DNA of 5,035 nucleotides from Balneolales bacterium. Its GTDB lineage: Bacteria; Bacteroidota; Rhodothermia; Balneolales; Natronogracilivirgulaceae. The notes below the pieces were generated by a model, which was not told the DNA's origin, did no database searches, and saw nothing but the letters and a program-made list of their open reading frames with translations. Shown piece after piece: positions 1 through 5,035 of the stretch; the first letter of the stretch is position 1; every line of letters starts with the position of its first letter. The stretch is taken from the NCBI GenBank assembly GCA_007120555.1, contig SKNL01000134.1, forward strand, positions 1-5,035, given 5' to 3'. The translations under genes were made by a program, and so were the position numbers.

Positions 1-1
1 G

Positions 2-1762
2 CGGCGCGTGACTGTCGATCCCGGCCGGACCCTGTTCCGCATCGGGTCGGTCACCAAGCTGTTCACCTGGACCTCCGTCATGCAACTGCGCGATGCAGGA
101 ATGCTGGATCTTGATACCGATGTGAATGAATACCTCGATTTCATGATACCGGAGCGGTTCGGCCAACCCATTACCCTGCGGCACCTGCTGACCCATACGC
201 CCGGTTTCGAGGACCGGCTTTACGGCATCATGGGAGGTCCACCGCGCAGCGGACGGGCAGACTGGCTGGTGCGCAACATGCCGATGCGGGTGTGGGCGCC
301 CGGACAGTTCGCCGCTTATTCCAATTACGGTACAGCGCTGGCCGGGCATATCGTGGAGCGGATGAGCGGAATGCAGTGGGAGGATTATGTGGAGGCGTAT
401 ATCCTTGCCCCGCTCGGTATGACCTATGCCACCGCACGGCAACCGGTGCCGGACCGGCTCGAACCGTTCGTTTCCAACGGTTACCGATGGCAGGACGAGG
501 CATTCCGCCGCCAGGAGTTTGAACGGCTTGAGGTGCAACCCGCTGCCGGAGGCATGAGCGCATCCGCTGAAGCCATGGCAGCCTACATGATCGCATTCTT
601 TCCCGATGAAACCGACAATGCAGCGCCCGGGGCGTCCGCACACGACAAACCCACAGATGATGTCTCCGCAACCGGGACCACACCCGCATCCTCGTCCGGC
701 ATCCTGCGTCCCGAAACCATCCGTGAAATGTTCTCAACCGCATTTTCCCCCGACCCGCGCACGAACGGCATGGGGCTTGGTTTCATGCAGCTCGACTCCC
801 ACGGACAACGCATTTTCGGGCACGGCGGTTCCACCCTGCTCTTCCACTCGGACCTGGTCCTCCTGCCTGAAAAGCGGATGGGGATCTTCGTCTCCTTCAA
901 CTCCGAAGAGGGAGCCCTCCCGGGCATGGGTGATTTCCGTCTGACGCTCCTTGACCGCCTCTTTCCCGAATGGATAACCGAACGGACCCGCTTGCCAATG
1001 GAACCGGCACCCGGATGGGATCAGAGGGCAGCGATCCTGGAAGGAAGCTATCTCTTGATGCGGCGTCCTTTCACAACATTCGACAAACTGCTCGGGGTGG
1101 CGATAAGCCGGATCAGCCTGAAAGCGAAGCCCGACCAGCCCGGCACTGTGACGATGGATTGGCTGCTCGGAACGGACCAATTGAAGGAGATCGAACCGGG
1201 TCTGTTCCGCGATGTTGACGGGCATCGTGAAATGGTGATCCGGGGCGATCCGCAGCAGGGCTATACACATCTCTTCTTCAGCGACCTGCCCATGTTTGCC
1301 GCCGAAAGAGAATCAGGCCCCTTCAGCCTGCCGTTTCGTCTCATTCTGCTGGCGGTTTGTTATGCGATTTTCCTGACTGTTCCTTTTGCCGTGTTTTTCC
1401 GATACCTGATGCAGACCTTTTTTGGTAAACCGGAACCGTTGCGCGGTGCGGAGCTGTGGTACCGGCGCGCCGGACTGGCTTTCGCCCTGCTTTCACTGAC
1501 CTTTCCTGTATTCCTGCTCATGGCCATCTCAGATCAATCCACCTACATCGAGGCATCCACCAAAACCATGATCCGGCTCGTGCTGCTCATGCCCATGGTG
1601 AGCCTTCCCCTGGCGGCCGTTCTGGTCCACGGCAGCGTCCGCGCCCTGAAAAACGAGCTGTGGAACCTGTCCGGCCGCATCCATTATGGTATTGTAACCC
1701 TTGCTGCAGTGTTGTTCCTGACGCAGCTCTGGTACTGGAACCTGATCGGCTGGAAACTCTGA
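2..1762 (+). CDS. Serine hydrolase, beta-lactamase fold (PF00144-like), with C-terminal membrane domain; 5' partial
   Basis: This is a serine hydrolase of the class C beta-lactamase/penicillin-binding-protein type, probably acting at the cell envelope on a peptide or ester substrate that cannot be named. Residues are counted from the first full codon at position 2 (586 visible). The nucleophile motif SVTK is at about 16-19, the second motif YSN at about 106-108, and HGGS, the usual replacement for KTG in this family, at about 274-277. A beta-rich linker (about 330-440) leads to four hydrophobic segments near 443-466, 490-509, 523-544 and 562-582, so the C-terminus is membrane-embedded. A GTG at 8 could be read as a start, but the frame is open to the window edge and SVTK would lie implausibly close to the N-terminus, so the true start and any signal peptide are upstream. 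A Pro/Ala/Ser/Thr-rich stretch at about 204-232 looks like a disordered insert. The stop faces the phosphatase gene one base away. The family is confident; the substrate is unknown. Confidence 0.93.
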   Translation, partial: RRVTVDPGRTLFRIGSVTKLFTWTSVMQLRDAGMLDLDTDVNEYLDFMIPERFGQPITLRHLLTHTPGFEDRLYGIMGGPPRSGRADWLVRNMPMRVWAPGQFAAYSNYGTALAGHIVERMSGMQWEDYVEAYILAPLGMTYATARQPVPDRLEPFVSNGYRWQDEAFRRQEFERLEVQPAAGGMSASAEAMAAYMIAFFPDETDNAAPGASAHDKPTDDVSATGTTPASSSGILRPETIREMFSTAFSPDPRTNGMGLGFMQLDSHGQRIFGHGGSTLLFHSDLVLLPEKRMGIFVSFNSEEGALPGMGDFRLTLLDRLFPEWITERTRLPMEPAPGWDQRAAILEGSYLLMRRPFTTFDKLLGVAISRISLKAKPDQPGTVTMDWLLGTDQLKEIEPGLFRDVDGHREMVIRGDPQQGYTHLFFSDLPMFAAERESGPFSLPFRLILLAVCYAIFLTVPFAVFFRYLMQTFFGKPEPLRGAELWYRRAGLAFALLSLTFPVFLLMAISDQSTYIEASTKTMIRLVLLMPMVSLPLAAVLVHGSVRALKNELWNLSGRIHYGIVTLAAVLFLTQLWYWNLIGWKL

Positions 1763-1763
1763 C

Positions 1764-3029
1764 CTACTGGACCCGCAACAACACCATGGTGATGTCATCG
1801 TGCTGAGGTTCATCTCCGCTGAAGGTTTTAATACGGGATTGAATTGCCTCCAATGCCCGGGGCAACATTGAATACTCCGCCGATGCAAGGAACGCTTCCA
1901 CCAGTCGCTCCTCCCCGAATAAATCCCGGTCGCCGTCGCGGGCCTCATTGATGCCGTCTGTGTAGAGCAGCAGATGGTCCCCGGGTTCCAGCGTCAATAC
2001 CTTCCGGGCATAATTCACCTCCGCGGTGACGCCCAGCGGCAGACGCGGGCCGTGTGATGCTATCGCAACCACTTTCCCATCCCGCAGCAGCAACGGCGGC
2101 ATCTGTCCCGCGTTGGTAAATGCGAAGGTTCTTTTGCGGCCATCCAGAATCCCGTACAACATCGCAGCAAACATGCGGCGGTCACTTTTCCGGTACAGCG
2201 GACGGTTGATGCGGATGAGCACCTCGGCCGGATTTGTACGGTGGATGGCCTCGGTGTTGAGCATGCCGCTGACCATGACCGCGGTCATCGCCGCCTTCAT
2301 ACCCTTTCCGCTGACATCGGCCACAGCAATGGCGATTTCAGCATCTTTCTCGCCGCCATCCGGCCGGATGTAATCGAAAAAATCACCGCCTACTTCCGTT
2401 GCCGGCAAGCACATGCCAAAGATATCAAACCCGGCGCAATCGGGTGCTTCTGACGGCATGAGTCCCAGCTGCATCTCACGTGCCATCTCCAGCTCACCGC
2501 GAAGCCGCTCCCGCTCCAGCTGGATCCGGTAGCTCTCCTTCAAGTTAAGCCGCATGGTGTGGTAGGAAACGGCAAAGGTACCGATAATGGCGATGACGAC
2601 AAACACGGCCAGCCAGTACCCAAGCGAATCCGCTAACTGGAAGTTGATTGTAAACCCTGGATACATCACTCCGTAGGCGAACCCGGCAAACCACTGCAAA
2701 TTAAAAAGCCCCAAGGCAAAGCCCAGAAAGGCGAGCAGCATTCCGCTTCCCTCACTGAATAATTTTCCGCTGGATTTGACCCGGTCCCACAGCACGGCCC
2801 GGAACACGACAATCATCAGGAAAATGTGCAGAAAGACAAAGTAGCTGTACGAAAGCTGGATGACAAGCATGCGCAGCCCGGTATGGGACACTTCCGGCCA
2901 GTTGCCACGGTTGAGATACCAGTTGACAAACGCCAGTACAGTGGCAATGGCAAACCAGATCAGCAATTCCTTGCCGATCGGGGTCTCCTTGTTCAGTTCG
3001 GTCGGTTTTGCGTGCTCGTTTATATTCAT
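1764..3029 (-). CDS. Membrane-anchored PP2C-type serine/threonine phosphatase, SpoIIE/RsbU family
   Basis: This 421-residue phosphatase probably dephosphorylates a serine-phosphorylated anti-sigma-factor antagonist in a partner-switching pathway; that role is known for the family and inferred here. Four hydrophobic segments (about 21-38, 53-78, 97-120, 135-157) form an N-terminal membrane sensor region. A charged helical linker (about 160-190) ends in EMQLGLMP, the usual lead-in to the SpoIIE domain (about 200-421). Metal-binding and fold motifs are visible: VGGDFFDY (213-220), ADVSGKG (237-243), TNAGQMPPLL (305-314), YTDGINEAR (356-364) and a terminal DDIT (411-414). All acidic residues expected for Mn/Mg binding appear present. 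The motif usually seen as NAGH is NAGQ here. The ATG at 3029 puts a short charged tail before the first helix; no clear Shine-Dalgarno precedes it. No anti-sigma factor, STAS protein or sigma factor lies beside it, so its partner must be elsewhere. The family call is very secure; the pathway is not. Confidence 0.95.
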   Translation of the reverse strand: MNINEHAKPTELNKETPIGKELLIWFAIATVLAFVNWYLNRGNWPEVSHTGLRMLVIQLSYSYFVFLHIFLMIVVFRAVLWDRVKSSGKLFSEGSGMLLAFLGFALGLFNLQWFAGFAYGVMYPGFTINFQLADSLGYWLAVFVVIAIIGTFAVSYHTMRLNLKESYRIQLERERLRGELEMAREMQLGLMPSEAPDCAGFDIFGMCLPATEVGGDFFDYIRPDGGEKDAEIAIAVADVSGKGMKAAMTAVMVSGMLNTEAIHRTNPAEVLIRINRPLYRKSDRRMFAAMLYGILDGRKRTFAFTNAGQMPPLLLRDGKVVAIASHGPRLPLGVTAEVNYARKVLTLEPGDHLLLYTDGINEARDGDRDLFGEERLVEAFLASAEYSMLPRALEAIQSRIKTFSGDEPQHDDITMVLLRVQ

Positions 3030-3389
3030 GGCATGGCTGGAATTGGGCGCTCTGACTTTATATTGCCAAATTTATTCATTTCCGGCAACGAACCAATGGA
3101 TTGATTACGCTGGACAACATATGGCGTAACCCTTTGGTTTGCCAGGATACATCGTTGAAGTTGATGACAATGTGGGATTCGGTTTCCGGGTGGTCACCAA
3201 TTTTATCAAAGCGATACCGCTGAATGGCACAACCGGAGCATACCGGAACCACCAGATGGCGTTATCTGGGATTTCTCGATGAAAAGTTACAAATTCCTCT
3301 TATGATAATTCGTCGGAAAATTTCAACAGCAGATGTATCCGCATCATATCCGGTAAAATGCCGCTTTTCACTGTCCATATCGCAAACCA
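3030..3389. other. Spacer between phosphatase gene and broken molybdenum-carrier gene, with a possible short gene relic
   Basis: This 360-base stretch separates two divergently oriented genes. On the minus strand it carries a plausible phosphatase promoter (3067-3097). A minus-strand frame free of stops runs from 3261 to 3076 (61 codons plus TGA). It has no ATG near its beginning, only a GTG a few codons in, and encodes PVCSGCAIQRYRFDK and later SHIVINFNDVSWQ, with a protein-like texture and a CxxC pair. The codon-aligned plus-strand frame is also open for about 48 codons (about 3129-3280), so the strand bias could be a mirror effect. I recognise no family. It may be the decayed end of a lost gene. 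No tRNA, terminator or repeat is evident. Confidence 0.35.
3067..3097 (-). promoter_or_regulatory. Possible Bacteroidota-type promoter for the phosphatase gene
   Basis: Read on the minus strand, ATTG (3097-3094) is followed after 19 bases by TAAATTTG (3074-3067). The second element matches the TAnnTTTG -7 box of Bacteroidota housekeeping sigma factors exactly, and the first matches TTTG at three of four bases. The spacing suits this promoter class. The -7 box lies about 38 bases upstream of the phosphatase ATG. The match is by eye only; a TATAAA a few bases downstream is an alternative sigma-70-like -10 without a good -35. Confidence 0.45.
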
Positions 3390-3756
3390 ATGATCGAAAA
3401 ACTTATTTCCGGAGCACAGACCGGAGCCGACCGAAACACCCGCTTCCGCTGTGGAAATACGCACCGAGTGGAATATCCGCGACTCCGACGCCACACTCAT
3501 CCTCTCTCACGGTCCACTGGATGGCGGCTCGCTGTATACCCGCATCAAGGCCGAAGAACTCGGCAAACCCTGGCTGCACATCAATTTGTCGAAAACCGGC
3601 ATCGAACAGGCTTCAGTATCAGTGAATAACTGGATCTCTGAAGTACGTCCCCGCACACTTAACGTGGCAGGGCCACGTGCATCAAAAGATCCCTTCATAT
3701 ACGAAGGGACCTCCGAACTGCTCCGGCGAATGTTCCGGCAGGGTTTTTCCTGCTGA
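3390..3756 (+). pseudogene. Putative molybdenum carrier (PF12694-like, SLOG/Rossmann type), internally deleted and frameshifted
   Basis: The gene is in two pieces in different frames. The first, from ATG 3390, reads MIEKLISGAQTGADR, the family's N-terminal nucleotide-binding-type loop (SGGQTGVDR in typical members). The second is one base out of phase and open to the TGA at 3754-3756. It reads TETPASAVEIRTEWN, then RDSDATLIL, GPLDGGS, GKPWLHINL and, near the end, NVAGPRASKDPFIYEG, which are the expected later motifs in order. The segment normally between DR and ETP, about 35 codons including the HGGWCPKGR-type region, is missing. The five bases ACCGA at 3430-3434 can be read both as the end of the first part and the start of the second, as expected for a deletion between short repeats. 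The C-terminal half shows no further stop or frameshift, so the damage looks recent or could be an assembly error. A GTG at 3451 could start a truncated 101-residue product. The family's biochemical role is poorly established despite its name. Confidence 0.85.
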
Positions 3757-3806
3757 ATACACCCTGACTTAAAAATCCAGGACACCGATATGCATCAGCG
3801 CCGGAC

Positions 3807-4094
3807 TCAAAGTGCCTTCAGAAAATCCTTCCAGGGTGATGCCTGCATGGTTTCCGTGTCAGACCGACCGTGTGAACGAATGATCATCGAAGCCTTGTCT
3901 ACCTGCCCCGGGTCATTCGACTCCACGATGTCCACGACGTCGTACTGCCCCTTGACGGCATAACTGTCTTTCCAAACCACGTCAGGACATTCTTTTCGAA
4001 TTTTTTCCTTGACCGTATCGGCCATTTTCAGAAAATCATCGGGTTTATGCAGTGCATTGGGCGATATTTTACTCAGGATAATGTAGGTACTCAT
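3807..4094 (-). CDS. GYD-domain protein (PF08734-like), small ferredoxin-fold family
   Basis: This intact 95-residue protein matches the GYD family of small cytoplasmic proteins with a predicted alpha/beta (ferredoxin-like) fold and no settled function. It opens with MSTYIILSKISP, typical of the family's first beta strand, has a charged helix at about 18-35 (FLKMADTVKEKIRKE), and carries the signature GQYDVVDIVE at 49-58, here GxYD. A second helix (about 61-73) and a final strand (about 80-86) follow. Length is normal for the family. There is no signal peptide or membrane segment. The ATG at 4094 is chosen because it begins directly at the conserved first strand; it is preceded three bases upstream by a run of nine A instead of a Shine-Dalgarno. 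It stands alone, convergent with the broken molybdenum-carrier gene 50 bases away, and separated from the secreted-protein gene upstream by 281 bases, so it probably has its own promoter. Confidence 0.9.
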   Translation of the reverse strand: MSTYIILSKISPNALHKPDDFLKMADTVKEKIRKECPDVVWKDSYAVKGQYDVVDIVESNDPGQVDKASMIIRSHGRSDTETMQASPWKDFLKAL

Positions 4095-4144
4095 AACTTT
4101 TTTTTTAAGTGTCTGTTATTGTCCTTAATGATGCATCCTTACGT

Positions 4145-4174
4145 ACTATCTCTTTTAACAAATTTGATTGCCAA
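4145..4174 (-). promoter_or_regulatory. Possible promoter for the GYD gene
   Basis: On the minus strand TTGGCA (4174-4169) is followed after 18 bases by GATAGT (4150-4145), a five-of-six and four-of-six match to the generic -35 and -10 hexamers. It would start transcription about 45 bases upstream of the GYD ATG. No TAnnTTTG box is present here, so if the host uses only that promoter class this call is wrong. Confidence 0.25.
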
Positions 4175-4202
4175 TACGTTTTTTGATTTTTAAATGTTGA
4201 AA

Positions 4203-4220
4203 ATGACCTTGCATGACCTT
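4203..4220. repeat. Two direct copies of ATGACCTT, 10 bases apart
   Basis: ATGACCTT occurs at 4203-4210 and again at 4213-4220, so the copies sit on the same face of the helix. They lie about 29 bases upstream of the possible -35 of the GYD gene, a usual position for an activator site. No family of regulator is implied by the sequence, and a chance repeat cannot be excluded. Confidence 0.5.
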
Positions 4221-4375
4221 CTTGTAATTATTTGATGCCGCATATGAATACACCCCAAGCATGTCTGTTTCCCTCCTCTCTGGCCGGATAACGATTTGCA
4301 TAGTGCCAGCTGAAGAGACCGGATCAAAGGCTGTTGGCGAACCTCAAGATCATTTAAAGTTAGGTTCATATGATA

Positions 4376-5035
4376 CTATTTAACCAGCATCATTTTGCGC
4401 TGCAATACTTTTCCTTCCGACTCCAGCCGGTACAGATACATCCCGGACGCCAGCCCCGATCCGTCAAAGGATACCGAATAGGCACCCAACGGCAACATGC
4501 CATCCACCAGGACAGCCACGCGCCGGCCAAGGACATCGTATACCTCCAGCCGCGTGTTCTGAGCACTCACTGCCAGCTCAAAGCGGATGGTCGTGGCCGG
4601 ATTGAACGGATTGGGGTAATTCTGGTGGAGACGGACCTGATCCGGCACATTGGTCATTTCAAGCACATGTGTTTCAGATGCCTCCCGGTTGTAGGTCCAC
4701 CGAATGGCATCGGTCCGCAAAACGCCATCCATGCTGCCGGTACCGGGATAATCAACAACAATGGAGATATCGCCGGCCATGTCCACCTGATACACACCGA
4801 CCGGCGCCCAATTCCCACTGTTTTCATTCTGGTCGATGGTAGACTCACCCAGCAGCTTTTCTCCCCGAAACGCCCTGTATCGCGCACTGGTTACGGCATT
4901 TTCGGTTTCTGGCAGCAAGATTTCAAGCTCGGACAAGCCGGCATCGACATGGCGGACCAGGTATGTTGCACTGGCGCTTGCAGAGCTCGTGTACCGGCTG
5001 GATGTACCCCATGCATAGGCATTGCTGTCATACCA
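4376..5035 (-). CDS. Secreted protein C-terminus: golvesin/xanthan-lyase-like domain plus T9SS sorting domain; 5' partial
   Basis: The frame is open to the right edge (219 visible residues, counted from there), so this is the end of a longer exported protein whose enzyme or main domain is outside the window. A TTG at 4936 could be mistaken for a start, but it falls inside the first domain. Residues about 1-115 resemble the golvesin C-terminal/xanthan-lyase accessory domain: an aromatic, small-residue-rich strand start (WYDSNAYAWG), ATYLVRHVDAG, DQNENSGNWAPVGVYQV and the closing TDAIRW. Residues about 131-219 are a type A T9SS C-terminal sorting domain: VRLHQNYPNPFNPATTIRFE, then VYDVLGRRV, GAYSVSFDG, LASGMYLYRL and a basic end, KMMLVK. 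The tail should direct the protein through the outer membrane and be removed or anchored at the surface. The domain pair is typical of peptidases, glycan-active enzymes and lyases in these phyla; which one cannot be told here. The TAG stop is followed by the AT-rich spacer without a clear terminator. Confidence 0.9.
   Translation of the reverse strand, partial: WYDSNAYAWGTSSRYTSSASASATYLVRHVDAGLSELEILLPETENAVTSARYRAFRGEKLLGESTIDQNENSGNWAPVGVYQVDMAGDISIVVDYPGTGSMDGVLRTDAIRWTYNREASETHVLEMTNVPDQVRLHQNYPNPFNPATTIRFELAVSAQNTRLEVYDVLGRRVAVLVDGMLPLGAYSVSFDGSGLASGMYLYRLESEGKVLQRKMMLVK

Larger units (their letters stand above)
4095..4375. other. AT-rich spacer upstream of the GYD gene
   Basis: This 281-base stretch lies between the stop of the secreted-protein gene and the start of the GYD gene, both on the minus strand. 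The part nearest the GYD gene (about 4095-4240) is clearly AT-richer than the coding DNA and holds the A9 leader, a possible promoter and a direct repeat. The other part (4240-4375) contains an imperfect inverted repeat, GAACCT at 4339-4344 and AGGTTC at 4362-4367, with a 17-base loop and no T-run, too weak to call a terminator. Short frames exist on both strands (40 codons at 4261-4383 plus, 59 codons at 4190-4369 minus) but lack ribosome sites and recognisable motifs. Confidence 0.5.

Noticed and set aside
734..1270. Long minus-strand open frame (178 codons) inside the hydrolase gene
   Set aside because: It lies fully antisense to a gene with clear catalytic motifs, has arginine/histidine-rich unstructured composition and shows no recognisable domain.
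3224..3625. 133-codon plus-strand frame across the spacer and the broken molybdenum-carrier gene
   Set aside because: Over the gene it is the third, non-family frame, and its product is low-complexity Ser/Pro/Arg-rich; the two other frames carry the family motifs.
3738..3753. Hairpin GCAGG-loop-CCTGC near the end of the molybdenum-carrier remnant
   Set aside because: The T-run is in the loop and not after the stem, and it lies within the coding sequence, so it does not look like an intrinsic terminator.
3507..3785. 92-codon minus-strand frame opposite the molybdenum-carrier remnant
   Set aside because: It is antisense to a well-conserved coding segment and has no domain-like features of its own.
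4339..4367. Inverted repeat GAACCT/AGGTTC as a terminator of the secreted-protein gene
   Set aside because: Six-base stem with a 17-base loop and no following T-run on the minus strand; too weak to call.
4190..4369. 59-codon minus-strand frame starting just after the secreted-protein stop
   Set aside because: No ribosome site, no recognisable motif and unusual composition; it also covers the direct repeat and upstream region of the GYD gene. Possible but unsupported.
4261..4383. 40-codon plus-strand frame in the spacer
   Set aside because: It overlaps the 3' end of the secreted-protein gene in antisense and has no initiation signal or known motif.

Overview
The window most likely comes from a member of the Fibrobacterota-Chlorobiota-Bacteroidota (FCB) superphylum, probably near Balneolota or Rhodothermota. 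The main evidence is the type IX secretion (T9SS) C-terminal sorting domain at the right edge, with its QNYPNPFNP signature. Weak Shine-Dalgarno signals, an A-rich leader, and a TAnnTTTG-type promoter upstream of the phosphatase gene fit this. The rank below superphylum is inference from motif style; no rRNA or marker gene is present. Coding DNA is fairly GC-rich and the spacers are AT-richer.

Layout, left to right. (1) At 2-1762 (+) is a serine beta-lactamase-fold hydrolase with a C-terminal block of about four membrane helices; its N-terminus lies outside the window. (2) At 1764-3029 (-), converging with a single base between the two stop codons, is a membrane-anchored PP2C/SpoIIE (RsbU-type) phosphatase. 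(3) A 360-base spacer (3030-3389) holds the likely phosphatase promoter and a short uncharacterised open frame that may be a gene relic. (4) At 3390-3756 (+) is a broken putative molybdenum-carrier (SLOG/Rossmann-like) gene. Its two halves are in different frames, and the segment normally between them, about 35 codons, is absent. (5) At 3807-4094 (-) is a small intact GYD-domain protein. (6) An AT-rich spacer (4095-4375) carries a possible promoter and an 8-base direct repeat with 10-base spacing. (7) From 4376 to the right edge (-) is the C-terminal part of a secreted protein with a golvesin/xanthan-lyase-like domain followed by the T9SS sorting domain; it continues beyond the window.

The genes do not form an obvious operon or shared pathway. 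They look like separate single-gene transcription units for envelope hydrolysis, signalling, an unknown small protein and a secreted or surface protein. I found no CRISPR array, tRNA, rRNA, insertion sequence or phage gene, and I do not see a convincing new multi-gene system. The most notable points are the microhomology-flanked internal deletion in the molybdenum-carrier gene, the unexplained open frame at 3076-3261, and the helically phased direct repeat upstream of the GYD gene.
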